A stretch of 64,000 bases of DNA. Source: Microvirga arsenatis. GTDB taxonomy: Bacteria > Pseudomonadota > Alphaproteobacteria > Rhizobiales > Beijerinckiaceae. Location: NCBI RefSeq assembly GCF_009910705.1, contig NZ_JAAAXJ010000011.1, positions 1 through 64,000 on the forward strand, read 5' to 3'. Below, one piece after another: positions 7,524 to 18,500 of this stretch (position 1 is the stretch's first letter; every line of letters starts with the position of its first letter). The notes under the pieces were generated by a model that saw only the letters and a program-made list of their open reading frames with translations, made no database searches and had not been told where the DNA came from. Made by a program: the position numbers and the translations under genes.

Positions 7524-8876
7524 ATGGAAATCGCGTCTGGCCAATCCACAAGGCAATCGTACCTCCGTTCGATTCAAATCAAACGGCTGTGGGGCTACCG
7601 AGACATAAAAGTTCAGTTTAGGCCCGACGTAAACATATTGGTGGGGCGGAATGGATCTGGGAAAACTACCGTTCTCAACATAATTGCCGACATCCTATTG
7701 TTGGATTTCGATGCGCTTGCCAAAATTCCATTCGAGAGCATTCGCTTAGTGTTTCGAGATGAAGCGGCAAAGCGTAGCCCTTACTTGCTTGTCACGAGAT
7801 TGAAGAGTGCCACTGAGAACGTTGATCGTGGGCTAGAAATCAGAGCGTACAACGATATCAAGCTCAAGAAGGCGGTTGCGGAGCAAGTACTCTCATATCA
7901 ATATAAAACTGCACCTTCTCGTAGAGGGGGATTGTCTGGTATTCTTGGTCTGGCCACTCAGACATTAGAGCCTCTACAGCCACCACTAGCTGCATTTATC
8001 AACAATCTTGCCGCAGTTACGTGGATTTCTGTTCATCGGAAGCTGGCCACCCCGTCAAATCAGCTTCAAGCCGCATTCGACAGCGCAGTTGATGAGCGCC
8101 TTGAGCAAATCAATATTCGCTTTACTGAATTTGTGAACTCCATTGATAGCGAGCAAGCTCAGCAGACGGCTTCTTTCCAGAAGCAGCTTCTTACGTCTTT
8201 GATGCTCACGCTGCCAAGTCCGGACTTAACTCCAAAGAAGCTGAGTAAAATAAACATTACCCGCCTTCGTGGGACAATTGAGCGTGTGTTGAATGACCTC
8301 GAACTCACCGCACAGGAAGAGAAGGTGGCGGATGTCTTTGATCGAGCCGCCGCATCCCTGGCTCGTATCAAATCTAATGAAGGTGTCGAACTGAATGATC
8401 TTCTTATCGCTTCGTACCTTCTCCAGATGGAAAAAATAGCAGGATCTTGGTCAGAGTATAGTAGAGGAGTAATTGCGCTTCACAGGAAGAAATATGCGAT
8501 CTCTGCGACATTGGACGAGTTCTTTGATGACAAGGAGTCGTTTATTAGTTCAACTGGAAGGATCTATTTTTTCCGGGGCGAGGATTACGATAACGTTATT
8601 ACTCCTGATAAGCTGTCATCAGGTGAGAAGCAATTATACATCCTATTAATGGAGACGCTTCTCGCAGCCGGTAAGCCGTCAATTTTCATTGCGGATGAGC
8701 CGGAACTCTCATTGCATGTTCTATGGCAAGAAAAGCTCATTGATGCGATGCGAGGGCTCAATAGTGACGCGCAACTGCTTTTTGCTACGCACTCGCCTGA
8801 CCTTGTTGGAGGCTTCTCAGACTCCGTACAGGATATGGATGTTCAGAGCGAAGAAGCCAGTGTCGAGGCGCGTTGA
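7524..8876 (+). CDS. AAA ATPase, AriA-like component of a PARIS-type defence module
   Basis: A 450-aa ABC-like AAA ATPase of the AAA_15/OLD group. Walker A is GRNGSGKTT (41-49) after the typical N-terminal SIQIKRLWGYRDIKVQF strand; the signature-like LSSGEKQ begins near 364; Walker B is FIADEPELSLH (about 387-397); the switch His lies in LLFATHSPDLV. The central 280 residues are the coiled-coil/helical insert of this group. ATG at 7524 is chosen because AAGGGG sits 6 bp upstream; the frame can open at a GTG at 7464. It is translationally coupled to a DUF4435 gene. ATPase plus DUF4435-TOPRIM of about 450 and 300 aa is the layout of PARIS (AriA/AriB), an abortive anti-phage system triggered by phage anti-restriction proteins. 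Confidence 0.75.
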   Translation: MEIASGQSTRQSYLRSIQIKRLWGYRDIKVQFRPDVNILVGRNGSGKTTVLNIIADILLLDFDALAKIPFESIRLVFRDEAAKRSPYLLVTRLKSATENVDRGLEIRAYNDIKLKKAVAEQVLSYQYKTAPSRRGGLSGILGLATQTLEPLQPPLAAFINNLAAVTWISVHRKLATPSNQLQAAFDSAVDERLEQINIRFTEFVNSIDSEQAQQTASFQKQLLTSLMLTLPSPDLTPKKLSKINITRLRGTIERVLNDLELTAQEEKVADVFDRAAASLARIKSNEGVELNDLLIASYLLQMEKIAGSWSEYSRGVIALHRKKYAISATLDEFFDDKESFISSTGRIYFFRGEDYDNVITPDKLSSGEKQLYILLMETLLAAGKPSIFIADEPELSLHVLWQEKLIDAMRGLNSDAQLLFATHSPDLVGGFSDSVQDMDVQSEEASVEAR

Positions 8877-9772
8877 TGCCTGTCTTCACTCGAACCCTAA
8901 GCGGCTTCCGAAACTATAAGCTGTTTACAAAGAAAGATGTCACTGCCTTTTGCGAAGGAGGCAGTTCAAGCATCGCACCGGCTGATGCGTTGGCTGGCCG
9001 CTCGAATGCTGGCGCGGAGGATATTACATTCTGGGATATCATCACCAGCGTATGTGTTCCTGGTCAGACGTTTCATCTGAAGGCAGTTGGGGACTGCAAT
9101 GCTGTACATGCGATTGCAGATTGGCTCATTGCGAACAACGTAAAGGCTGCATGCGCCTTTATTGATCGTGATTGGCGTGATTTCGACGGCACTATGAGAG
9201 TCGATAATCGGGCTATTTATACGCCTGATTATGCGTGGGAAAACACGGTTGTAAGGCCGGAAGTGATTGCCGAGACAATTCTATCCCTTGGTCACTTACC
9301 TCGCTCACACAAAAGGCCCGCAGTGGCCTTCTCAACGAATTATCTTAGGGATCTTCAGCACGCATTGCGCTGGCCGATCTACATGGACATTTCCGGAATT
9401 GGCTCGGGAGCATCGTTCGTGGACAAAACGGAACGTTGCGGGGGAGCTATTGACTTGTCCAGTGGGGGCGATCTGAGGGTCGATAGAGCCCAGCTACGTG
9501 CGAGATTCAAGCGCCAACGTCATCAGTATCAGCGAAACATAAAGGTCACTATAGGGCAAACCTCATCTCCTCGGCTGATCCCAGGTCACGTGTTGATGGG
9601 AGCCGCGATCTGCATCGTGCAAAGCTATTTGAAGAAAGCTGGCGTGAAGGGGCATAGTGGTCCCTCTATCCGGGCTGCATTGCTCCAGCAGTTCAGGCAA
9701 TCGTTTGGAACCGGACCCTGGCGGCATGAGCGAACTTATTTTCGGCGGGCTCTTGGCCGGATCCCGACTTGA
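8876..9772 (+). CDS. DUF4435/TOPRIM-like protein, AriB-like effector of a PARIS-type module
   Basis: A 298-aa protein with DUF4435 features. A TOPRIM-type acidic set is visible: E27 in FCEGGSS, the AVGDCNAV strand-turn (70-77), and D97/D99 in FIDRDW. YTPDYAWEN (115-123) matches the conserved y-x-YSiEN segment of DUF4435 proteins. In PARIS the AriB protein is held by the ATPase and released as a tRNA-cleaving toxin on phage infection; that role is inferred here from family and gene pairing. The start ATG overlaps the ATPase stop (TGATG), indicating coupled translation. An in-frame TTG lies one codon upstream. The gene ends 44 bp before the convergent integrase. Confidence 0.72.
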   Translation: MPVFTRTLSGFRNYKLFTKKDVTAFCEGGSSSIAPADALAGRSNAGAEDITFWDIITSVCVPGQTFHLKAVGDCNAVHAIADWLIANNVKAACAFIDRDWRDFDGTMRVDNRAIYTPDYAWENTVVRPEVIAETILSLGHLPRSHKRPAVAFSTNYLRDLQHALRWPIYMDISGIGSGASFVDKTERCGGAIDLSSGGDLRVDRAQLRARFKRQRHQYQRNIKVTIGQTSSPRLIPGHVLMGAAICIVQSYLKKAGVKGHSGPSIRAALLQQFRQSFGTGPWRHERTYFRRALGRIPT

Positions 9773-9816
9773 TGGGCAACATTTAGGCGAGACGGCTGGA
9801 TAGGAAAAGCGAGCAC

Positions 9817-11346
9817 CTAACTTGCGACATCATCGTTGCATGGGGTCGCCCTGTAACGCGGAAATCGCTCCAAGGCCTTTGCCATCATCCGGATTGTCGG
9901 TGCCTCATATTTGCGAGCGACGCTGCTCGGAGCATGGCCCACTATAGCATCGCTAATGCGCTCCTTAATCCCGGCGTCCAACGCTCGGTTTTTGAAGGTG
10001 TGACGCCAGCCGTGATTTGGGTCCACCTTTGGATCTAGGCCGACAGACTTCCGGAGCCACTTCGCCAGCTTCTGGGCACGCTGCTCGGACCCGCCAAAGA
10101 TCGCATCAGGACTATGGCGTTTTGGGTCGTAGAAGAGGGGACCAGTGCCTACCGCTCGTACCACGTCCAAGAAGCCCTGTTCGATAAGATGCTCGTGGAG
10201 AGGGACGGTCCGAGCATTGCCGCTCTTGGTCTGCCCAAAGTGCATCACCCAGGATCCCTGCTCCTGTCGAATGTCTTCCACTTGTAGAGCGGTGATCTCA
10301 GAAACCCGCGCCCCTGAGTAGGCGCAGAGCCACGGACACCAGCGCTTCGCACGAGCGAAGGACGGATTTCGTTCGTTGAAGGTTTCTGCGTTCGCAAGGT
10401 CAAGGATTGCTTGTACCTCCGCTTCGCGGAAGTGGCGCTCTCTCGACGCGACCTCACGTATCTCATCGAGCCGGATTTTCTCCGCTGGATTCAGCGCGAT
10501 GAGCTTCTTGCCTTGATGAGTAGTCGCCCACCTAAAAATTGATTTCACCGCCGCCAGATCGTTCCGATTGATGACTTTCGGCTTGATCCCATCTACATCA
10601 CGGCGATGCTCAGCCCAGGCGTAGATTTGATCGCCTGTGATTGCCTGAATACTCCGTGCGCCACAATAGGTTGCCAGCGAGTTGAAGATTGGCTTGTAGC
10701 GCCGGATTGTCGAAGGGGCTCGCTTATCGACTTGGTATGCGCTCCAGCGCTTCCAGAGTTCGTGGACTGTAACCTGAAGCTGCGCTTCAACGCGCGGCTT
10801 CGAGTGCAGGGCTGGTTCCGGGCTGGGACTGCTCTGAGATGAGGAGCGAGGTCCGGTGATACCCTGGCCAAGGCCTGGGGAGAGCCTTGCTGCAACCTCA
10901 TCCATAAGACTCGCAACCCCAGATACAATCCGCGACCGGTTTGCATCTGTGTCCGCTATCCCAAGGTCAGTTAATGCCGCGCTTGCTGATGGCTGGAAGC
11001 GGTCTACGGCTACGTTCCATTCCATGGTTAGATTCGGGGCAGGAGCCGCAGGCACTTCCGGCCAGTTTTCGGCTACGAGAGGGGCTGTTTCTGCTCTCTT
11101 TTGCTTCCAGAACTCCTTCAGCGCGGCATCCGCTGCTGCATGGCGTTCCTTTGCGATTGGAGGTTCCTTCGTTCGCAATGAGATCTGAATGAACTCGCCG
11201 ATTCGGACGGACTTCGAACCTTCACCGACCGGAAGCGTCACCATTGTTCCCTTTAGGCGGGCAACAAGGTCTTCTGGTGTGCGCTGGCGAAGGTAAAAGA
11301 CACCCGTATCGGGGTGCTTCCAAGGTGCGGCCATTCTGAGGATCAT
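9817..11346 (-). CDS. Tyrosine integrase of island 1
   Basis: A 509-aa site-specific recombinase. The N-terminal part has the pattern FYLRQRTPEDLVARLKGT seen in DUF6538-type integrases, followed by a low-complexity Ser/Pro linker near 165-185, a core-binding SAM-like domain (about 190-290), and the catalytic domain with R347 (YSGARVSEI), K374, H445-x-x-R448 (HGWRHTF), H471 (VGHAPSS) and nucleophile Y480. All catalytic residues are present, so it should be active. It starts 81 bp from the tRNA-Thr 3' end at 11427 and reads away from it, the standard position for the integrase of an element inserted in that tRNA. An alternative start is Met5. Confidence 0.9.
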   Translation of the reverse strand: MILRMAAPWKHPDTGVFYLRQRTPEDLVARLKGTMVTLPVGEGSKSVRIGEFIQISLRTKEPPIAKERHAAADAALKEFWKQKRAETAPLVAENWPEVPAAPAPNLTMEWNVAVDRFQPSASAALTDLGIADTDANRSRIVSGVASLMDEVAARLSPGLGQGITGPRSSSQSSPSPEPALHSKPRVEAQLQVTVHELWKRWSAYQVDKRAPSTIRRYKPIFNSLATYCGARSIQAITGDQIYAWAEHRRDVDGIKPKVINRNDLAAVKSIFRWATTHQGKKLIALNPAEKIRLDEIREVASRERHFREAEVQAILDLANAETFNERNPSFARAKRWCPWLCAYSGARVSEITALQVEDIRQEQGSWVMHFGQTKSGNARTVPLHEHLIEQGFLDVVRAVGTGPLFYDPKRHSPDAIFGGSEQRAQKLAKWLRKSVGLDPKVDPNHGWRHTFKNRALDAGIKERISDAIVGHAPSSVARKYEAPTIRMMAKALERFPRYRATPCNDDVAS

Positions 11347-11426
11347 GTATGCGTCCCATGTGTGAAAGCGGGACGCTCCTAAGTGCTTACTCTACCTCAA
11401 CTTCCTGCAATGCAGGGGAGGGGCGA

Positions 11427-11501
<75 letters not shown>

Positions 11502-11862
11502 GTCGCTGATGTTGAGCCGGTTCAGTGCTCAAATGGCAGAGCCCAGAAAACCTTTCAGACCAAGCTGTTACGCGCCTTCTATACTGCTCCGGCGCCGAAT
11601 GGGCAAGGCCCCAGATTGGGGCGAGGATTTCCGTTGAGAAGGCAGGAGGAGCCCCTCAGTGTGACAGATTGTGACAAGCCGGGGGTGGGTACGGGGGGAA
11701 ACTGGTTGAGCCCTGTCTAAGAAATGGGCTCTCGGAATTTTTCAGAATTTTTGAACCGGGATCGGCAATCCCTCGGCTGGGACTCTTGGCTTAGCCGCCT
11801 CAGGTTGGGTACAAACAAGCTAAGCTTGATTTGATAACGTGACCTGCCGGGGGCTAATCAAC
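11502..11862. other. Gene-free stretch between tRNA-Thr and hsdM
   Basis: Holds the minus-strand promoter of the tRNA (11578-11606) and the leader of the restriction operon. No gene and no repeat of note was seen. An open frame running across the tRNA (11349-11720) is rejected. Confidence 0.6.
11578..11606 (-). promoter_or_regulatory. Sigma70-type promoter of the internal tRNA-Thr
   Basis: On the minus strand TTGCCC (11601-11606) and TATAGA (11578-11583) are separated by exactly 17 bp and lie about 77 bp upstream of the tRNA 5' end. This is a good housekeeping promoter, better than anything seen upstream of the copy at 23910. Confidence 0.55.
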
Positions 11863-13698
11863 GTGAACCACCAGACGCTTTCGTCTTTTATCTGGTCTGT
11901 CGCTGACCTTCTGAGGGGTGACTATAAGCAGTCGGAGTACGGCAGGGTGATCCTGCCCTTCACGGTCCTGCGCCGTCTCGATTGTGTCCTAGAGCCGACC
12001 AAGGCGGCAGTTCTGGCTGAGTTTGAGGAAAAGTCGAAGTTGGGGCTCAACCCGGAGCCATTCCTCCTCAGGAAGTCGGGTCAGAGCTTCTACAATACCT
12101 CCCCCTTAGATATGGCCAAGCTCATGGGGGACCAGGACCATATCCGGGAGAACCTCTTTGCCTACATCCAGGCGTTCTCCCCGGCTGTCCGGGACATTTT
12201 TGAGCGGTTCCAGTTCTACACCCAGGTCGAACGGCTGGCTAAAGCCGGGTTACTCTATCAGGTTACCGAGAAGTTTGCTCGGATCGACCTTCACCCGGAT
12301 CGGGTCAGCAACAGTCAGATGGGCCTCGCCTTTGAGGAGCTGATCCGAAAGTTTGCTGAACTTTCAAACGAGACCGCCGGTGAACACTTCACCCCCCGAG
12401 AAGTGATCCGCCTCATGGTCAACCTCCTGTTCGTGGAGGATGACGAGGTGCTGACGAAGCCTGGTGTCGTCCGGACGATTTACGACCCGACTGCCGGGAC
12501 AGGCGGTATGCTGTCGGTTGCGGGGGAGCATCTGGAAGCTCTCAATCCCCAGGCTCGTCTCACCATGTATGGCCAGGAGTTGAACGATGAGTCCTATGCC
12601 ATCTGTAAGGCTGACATGCTCATTAAAGGCCAAGACGTAGCCAATATCGTTCCTGGGAACACTCTTTCTGAGGATGGCCATGTCGGCCGCAAGTTCGACT
12701 ATATGCTCTCTAATCCTCCGTTCGGTGTCGAATGGAAGAAGGTCGAGAAAGAAGTCCGCAAGGAGCATGAGACCCAGGGCTTCAACGGCAGGTTTGGTCC
12801 TGGGCTTCCAAGGATTTCGGATGGTTCCCTCCTGTTCCTCATGCATCTCCTATCCAAGATGCGTCCTGCCTCCGAGGGTGGCTGCCGGTTTGGCATCGTC
12901 TTGAACGGTTCGCCACTGTTTACGGGCGGGGCTGGAAGTGGTGAGAGCGAAATCCGCCGCTACCTGCTGGAAAACGATCTTGTAGAAGCAATCATCGGCC
13001 TTCCGACCGATATGTTCTACAATACTGGGATCGCCACCTATGTTTGGATTGTCTCGAATAGGAAGCCGTCAGAGCGAAAAGGCTATGTTCAGCTTATCGA
13101 CGCCAGTTCCTTCTGGCAGAAGATGCGGAAGAGTCTAGGCTCTAAGCGTCGGGAGATGAGCGATGACCACATTGCCACCATAACTCGACTCTTCGGCGGT
13201 TTTGTCGAAGCTCGCCTTGCAACAATGTTTGATTCGGCCGGGGACGAGGTTGGGCGACATATCCTTGTAGAGGGCGAGCCGGTGCCAACATCCCCAGAGG
13301 GGGGAAAGGTAAAAGTTGTACCACTGTCACGCATCTTTCCGAATGAGGCCTTCGGCTTTCGCACCATTACTGTCGAGCGCCCCTTGCGAGACGAGGCAGG
13401 TAAGCTAATCCTAGGGCAGAAGGGCAAGCTGAAAGGCAAGCCACAGCCAGACCCAGATCTGCGGGACACTGAGAATGTACCTCTTGCGGACGATCTAGAG
13501 GCCTACTTTAAACGTGAAGTGCTGCCTCACGTACCAGATGCGTGGATTGACTACGATAAGACGAAGGTTGGCTACGAGATTCCCTTCAACCGTCACTTCT
13601 ATGTGTTTGACCCATCGCGCCCTCTTGAGGAAATAGACCGCGACCTGAAGGAAGTTGCCAGCCGCATCAAGGTGATGATTGAGGAGCTAGCTGCATGA
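11863..13698 (+). CDS. hsdM: Type I restriction-modification DNA methyltransferase (M subunit)
   Basis: A 611-aa N6-adenine methyltransferase subunit that modifies the host recognition sites and forms the M2S core complex. The N-terminal HsdM helical domain reads [22 protein letters not shown] in two blocks, motif I (SAM binding) is DPTAGTGGM (208-216), and the catalytic motif IV is NPPF (284-287). GTG at 11863 is chosen because the family begins with an [17 protein letters not shown] block and a GGGGG run lies upstream; an earlier GTG at 11839 has no ribosome-binding site. It overlaps hsdS by 4 bp (ATGA), so the operon is coupled. Confidence 0.93.
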   Translation: MNHQTLSSFIWSVADLLRGDYKQSEYGRVILPFTVLRRLDCVLEPTKAAVLAEFEEKSKLGLNPEPFLLRKSGQSFYNTSPLDMAKLMGDQDHIRENLFAYIQAFSPAVRDIFERFQFYTQVERLAKAGLLYQVTEKFARIDLHPDRVSNSQMGLAFEELIRKFAELSNETAGEHFTPREVIRLMVNLLFVEDDEVLTKPGVVRTIYDPTAGTGGMLSVAGEHLEALNPQARLTMYGQELNDESYAICKADMLIKGQDVANIVPGNTLSEDGHVGRKFDYMLSNPPFGVEWKKVEKEVRKEHETQGFNGRFGPGLPRISDGSLLFLMHLLSKMRPASEGGCRFGIVLNGSPLFTGGAGSGESEIRRYLLENDLVEAIIGLPTDMFYNTGIATYVWIVSNRKPSERKGYVQLIDASSFWQKMRKSLGSKRREMSDDHIATITRLFGGFVEARLATMFDSAGDEVGRHILVEGEPVPTSPEGGKVKVVPLSRIFPNEAFGFRTITVERPLRDEAGKLILGQKGKLKGKPQPDPDLRDTENVPLADDLEAYFKREVLPHVPDAWIDYDKTKVGYEIPFNRHFYVFDPSRPLEEIDRDLKEVASRIKVMIEELAA

Positions 13699-15038
13699 GT
13701 TTTCCTCAATATAGCACTTATCGTAGTAGTAGACTCGAGTGGTTAGGAAAGGTACCGAGTCATTGGGGAGAAGCTCATCTGAAATGGTTAGCAAGACGGT
13801 ATGCTGGTGGCACTCCAGATAAGACACGATCCAATTTCTGGACTGACGGCACAATTCCGTGGCTCAATTCTGGCTCTGTCAATCAGGGTGTAATTACGGA
13901 GCCGTCTGCTTACATAACCGAGGAGGCTTTGGAAAAGAGCAGCGCTCGTTGGGTCCCCTCCGGTGCACTTGTCATGGCGTTGGCTGGCCAGGGGAAAACC
14001 AAAGGCATGGTCGCACAAATGGCCATAACTGCAACCTGCAACCAGTCTATGGCGGCAATCGTGCCCACTCCCGAGATTGCAGCACGATACCTCTTTTGGT
14101 GGCTCACAAATAACTATCAAAATATTAGAAACTTGGCTGGTGGGGATCTTCGGGATGGTCTCAACCTTGAGCTACTCGGCGAAATACCCTGCCCAATTCC
14201 GAGTCTGGATGAGCAAACCTGCATCGCTACCTTCCTCGACCGAGAAACTGCAAAGATCGACGTGCTAATTGAGGAGCAGCAACAGCTGATCGAGTTGCTT
14301 AAAGAGAAGCAGCAAGCCGTCATCTCTCACGCGGTCACTCAAGGTCTCAACCGAGGGGTGCCTACTAAAACTACCGGATTAGAGTGGCCTGATACGATTC
14401 CAAAACACTGGGAAATATTGCCGCTAACGCGTTTGGTGCGCCAGTTTGTTGATTACCGTGGGGCTACACCTACAAAGGTTGAGGACGGTGTGCCACTCAT
14501 TACCGCAACTCAGATCAAAGATGGTCGCATAGACCATTCTCTCGATCCTGTTTTCATTTCCGAAGCGGAGTATCTTAGTCGAATGACACGTGGCTTTCCG
14601 GAGCGAGGTGACGTGCTACTCACGACTGAGGCTCCGCTTGGCGAGGTCGCCCAGATTGAGAATGAGCGAGTTGCGCCAGGGCAACGAATGATCTTGATGA
14701 AGGTTGAGAGTCGCAAGATTACCAACACGTTCTTGTACACGCACTTTAGATCACTGTTTGGGAAAATGCAGTTGTGGGCTCGGGCAAGTGGCTCCACAGC
14801 TAGCGGCATCCGCTCTGATCGCCTGAGAGCGAGCTTGGTCTTGGTTCCGCCAATCGAAGAGCAAGAAGAAATTGTCTCTCATATTGCTAAAGAGACAGCT
14901 GGGTTCGGCCAGATTGAAAAAGAAGCGGAAGCAGCTATCGCACTCCTGCGAGAACGTCGCAATGCGCTGATTTCAGCCGCTGTCACAGGCAAAATTGACG
15001 TGCGTGGTCTTGCTCCCGCCAAAGCGGAGGCTGCATGA
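13695..15038 (+). CDS. hsdS: Type I restriction-modification specificity subunit
   Basis: A 447-aa DNA-recognition subunit. It has two target recognition domains, each opening with a W-L-G/P-x-HW motif ([11 protein letters not shown] near 14-24 and [11 protein letters not shown] near 225-235), and each followed by a conserved helix region ([20 protein letters not shown] near 178-197, and [20 protein letters not shown] near 395-414). The two halves would read the two parts of a split recognition sequence; the sequence cannot be predicted. It overlaps hsdM and the next gene by 4 bp each. Confidence 0.93.
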   Translation: MSFPQYSTYRSSRLEWLGKVPSHWGEAHLKWLARRYAGGTPDKTRSNFWTDGTIPWLNSGSVNQGVITEPSAYITEEALEKSSARWVPSGALVMALAGQGKTKGMVAQMAITATCNQSMAAIVPTPEIAARYLFWWLTNNYQNIRNLAGGDLRDGLNLELLGEIPCPIPSLDEQTCIATFLDRETAKIDVLIEEQQQLIELLKEKQQAVISHAVTQGLNRGVPTKTTGLEWPDTIPKHWEILPLTRLVRQFVDYRGATPTKVEDGVPLITATQIKDGRIDHSLDPVFISEAEYLSRMTRGFPERGDVLLTTEAPLGEVAQIENERVAPGQRMILMKVESRKITNTFLYTHFRSLFGKMQLWARASGSTASGIRSDRLRASLVLVPPIEEQEEIVSHIAKETAGFGQIEKEAEAAIALLRERRNALISAAVTGKIDVRGLAPAKAEAA

Positions 15039-15574
15039 GTATTGACCAACTAATCGCTAAGATCCCGTCGATGTCGGACGCCGAGCGTCGTTCCATGCGT
15101 GACAACGCCTCTCGAAAGATAGAGAGCAGCAATGCCGAGCAGAGGAGCCAAGCTCAGCATCTGCTCGACGCCCTGTCTGCACATGAGGCGCAGGAAGCCT
15201 TAGAGTTGATGGATTACGCCCTGGGCCTCTCAAAGTCTCAGCGTATTGTTGAGGCGTTTCGCGCCCGTCCAATGACTGACACTGACCGGCAAGTTATTCA
15301 GACGCTTCTCGATAATCCCGGAGCAACGTCGAAGACACTCAGCGAGGCTCTACGCTGGGGAGGACAAAGCTGGCATCTGCACTTTGGTAAGATGTGCGAA
15401 GCTAGAAAGGAATATCTCTGGCCTGCACCATATGCAGAACACCGGGACGCAAATTTCTACTCGGGTATCCTTGCGGACTACAATGAGGAAACCAGCGGCT
15501 TTACGATGAAGGCCGAGGCTATTGAAGCCTTTTCAGGGATGGGTCTGCGCCCAAAAAGGACCAGCCAATCATGA
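15035..15574 (+). CDS. Unknown protein inserted in the hsd operon
   Basis: A 179-aa soluble protein without a recognised domain, lying between hsdS and hsdR and overlapping each by 4 bp (ATGA both times), so it is almost certainly made together with the restriction enzyme. The N-terminal half (1-85) is helical and charged; residues 85-115 (TDRQVIQTLLDNPGATSKTL) resemble a winged-helix start; the middle has WHLHFGKMCEARKEYLWPAP. There is no signal peptide or membrane segment. It may be an accessory factor of this restriction system (regulator or DNA-binding helper); this rests only on coupling. Confidence 0.75.
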   Translation: MSIDQLIAKIPSMSDAERRSMRDNASRKIESSNAEQRSQAQHLLDALSAHEAQEALELMDYALGLSKSQRIVEAFRARPMTDTDRQVIQTLLDNPGATSKTLSEALRWGGQSWHLHFGKMCEARKEYLWPAPYAEHRDANFYSGILADYNEETSGFTMKAEAIEAFSGMGLRPKRTSQS

Positions 15575-18500
15575 ACCTCCACAAGGAGATTAGCTTTGAG
15601 AGCGAAATCTGCGCTCATCTCGCGGCGAATGGCTGGCTCCACGCTGCGGATGACGCGGCTCTCTACGACCGTGCCCGAGCCCTCTACCCGTCAGACCTTA
15701 TCTCCTGGGTCCAGACTACTCAGCTAAAGGCATGGGACGCCCTTGTTAAAAACCACGGAGCAGCTGCCGAGGGTGTTCTCCTCGACCGTCTCAGAAAGCA
15801 GCTGGACGACCGAGGCACCTTAGACGTTCTTCGGCATGGGCTCGAGCTTCTCGGGCTGCGTCAGCCTCTCTCGCTTGCCCAGTTTAAGCCAGCGATGACG
15901 ATGAACCCGGAGATTATCGCTCGCTACCAGGCCAATAGGCTCCGGGTGGTTAGGCAGGTTCGCTATTCTCAACACAATGAGAACTCCATCGACTTGGTGT
16001 TGTTTCTCAATGGCATCCCCGTGGCTACGGCGGAGTTGAAAACGGATTTCACCCAGAGTGTCGCTGACGCCATAGACCAGTATCGGTTTGATCGTGACCC
16101 TAAGCCCAAAGGGAAGCCTGCTGAGCCACTTCTGAAATTCCCAGGTGGAGCCCTGGTCCATTTCGCTGTGAGCAATAGCGAAGTCCATATGACCACCCGG
16201 CTTGTGAGCTCAAAGACCACCTTCCTCCCATTCAACAAGGGGGACAATGGAGGAAAGGGCAATCCCCCCAATCCCAATGGTCACCGTACCAGCTATCTCT
16301 GGGAAGAGGTATGGCAGCGGGAAAGCTGGCTGGAAATCCTCGGGAGATACCTTGTCGCTCGCAAGGATTCCAAGAAGCAGATTACCAGCTTCATTTTCCC
16401 CCGGTATCACCAGCTCGATGCTACCCGGAAGCTCGTCGCCCAGGTGCTGAAGGAGGGGGCAGGGGGCAAGTTTCTTATCCAGCACTCGGCAGGATCGGGG
16501 AAAACCAACTCGATTGCATGGTCCGCTCACTTCCTGGCGGACCTTCATGATGCTGCGGACCAAAAGCTATTTTCGACTGTCATCGTGGTCTCCGACCGGA
16601 ACGTGATCGACACTCAGCTCCAAGAGGCACTATTCGACTTCCAGCGGACAACGGGCGTTGTCGCGACAATCAAGAACGAGGGATCGAGCAAGAGCGGTCA
16701 ACTCGCCCAAGCCCTGAGTGAGGGCAAGAAGATCATCGTTTGCACGATCCAGACCTTCCCATTCGCCTTGGAAGCCGTGAGAGAGCAAGCCGCCACTCAA
16801 GGCAAGCGGTTTGCCGTCATTGCTGACGAAGCCCATAGCTCGCAGACCGGTGAAGCTGCCGCCAAACTGAAGCAGGTTCTCTCCCCGGAGGAGCTGGCTG
16901 AACTTAACGAAGGGGGGGAAGTCAGCACTGAGGACATTCTCGCCGCTCAGATGGCTGCAAGGGCGAATGAGAAGGGGATCACCTACGTCGCCTTTACAGC
17001 CACTCCTAAGGGTAAGACGCTTCAGCTCTTTGGGCGGCTTCCAAAGCCGAATGAGCCCGTTGGTTCCGACAATTTCCCTGGCCCGTTCCACGTCTACTCG
17101 ATGCGGCAGGCAATCGAGGAAGGCTTCATTCTCGATGTGCTGAAGAACTACACGCCCTACCGACTGGCGTTCCGTCTCGCCAATGGAGGGCATGAGTGGG
17201 ACGAGAAGGAGGTTGAGCGCGATGTCGCCCTCAAGGGTATCATGCAGTGGGTCCGTCTCCACCCGTACAACATCAGCCAAAAGGTCCAGATCGTCGTCGA
17301 GCATTTCCGTGAGAACGTAGCTCCTCTGCTCGATGGCAAGGCGAAGGCGATGATAGTGCTTGCGAGCCGCAAGGAGGCTGTCCGATGGAAGCTCGCTATC
17401 GACAAGTACATTCGGGACAGGAACTATAAGCTCGGGACTCTGGTGGCCTTCTCGGGAGAAGTGAACGATCCCGAGTCAGGGGAGGAGCCCTTCAGCGAGA
17501 GTAGCAAGGTGCTGAACCCCAATCTCAAGGGACGAGATATTCGTGAGGCCTTTGCTGGGGAGGAGTATCAGCTCCTGCTGGTCGCGAACAAGTTTCAGAC
17601 CGGGTTCGACCAGCCGCTACTCTGCGGAATGTACGTGGACCGGAGGCTTGCCGGAATACAGGCAGTGCAGACTTTATCCCGGCTTAACCGGGCCTATCCC
17701 GGCAAGGACACCACCTACGTCCTCGACTTCGTGAACAGCTCCGAGGAGATTCTTGAGGCATTTAGGACGTACTACGACACAGCAGAGCTTCAGGCCGTTA
17801 CAGACCCCAATCTCGTCTACGATCTTCGCTCAAAGCTCGATGCTTCGGGTTACTACGACAGCTTTGAGGTGGATCGGGTGGTCGAGGTCGAGTTGGACGA
17901 CAAAGCCAAGCAGGGAGACCTGATCGCGGCCTTAGAGCCTGTCGCTGATCGACTTCTGAAGCAGTTTAAAGAGGCACAGAGGCGGCTTGCAGCCGCTAGA
18001 GCAAAAGGAGACGATAAGACTGCAAAGGATGCTCAAGACACGATCAATGCTCTGATCCTGTTTAAAAGCGATATGGGAGCTTTTCAGCGGCTCTACAGCT
18101 TCCTCTCCCAGATATTCGATTACGGCAATACCGACATAGAGAAGCGGCTTATCTTCTTCAGGCGGCTTGTTCCGCTTTTGGATTTCGGACGAGAGAGGGA
18201 AGGCGTGGACGTTTCCAAGCTCGTCCTGACGCACCATAGCCTCAAGAGTCAGGGCAAGAGAGACCTGCCCGTTGAGGACGGAGACAAGCCGAAGATTGCT
18301 CCCCCTACCGAGACGGGATCGGGCTCAGTTCAGGAGAAGGAGAAAGCTCGCCTCAACGAGATTATTGCGAAGGTCAACGACCTGTTTGAGGGAGACCTAA
18401 CCGAGGACGACAAGCTGGTCTACGTGAACAATGTGCTGAAGGGAAAGCTGCTTGAGTCCGAGGAGCTGATGGTTCAGGCGAGCAATAACACAAAGGCTCA

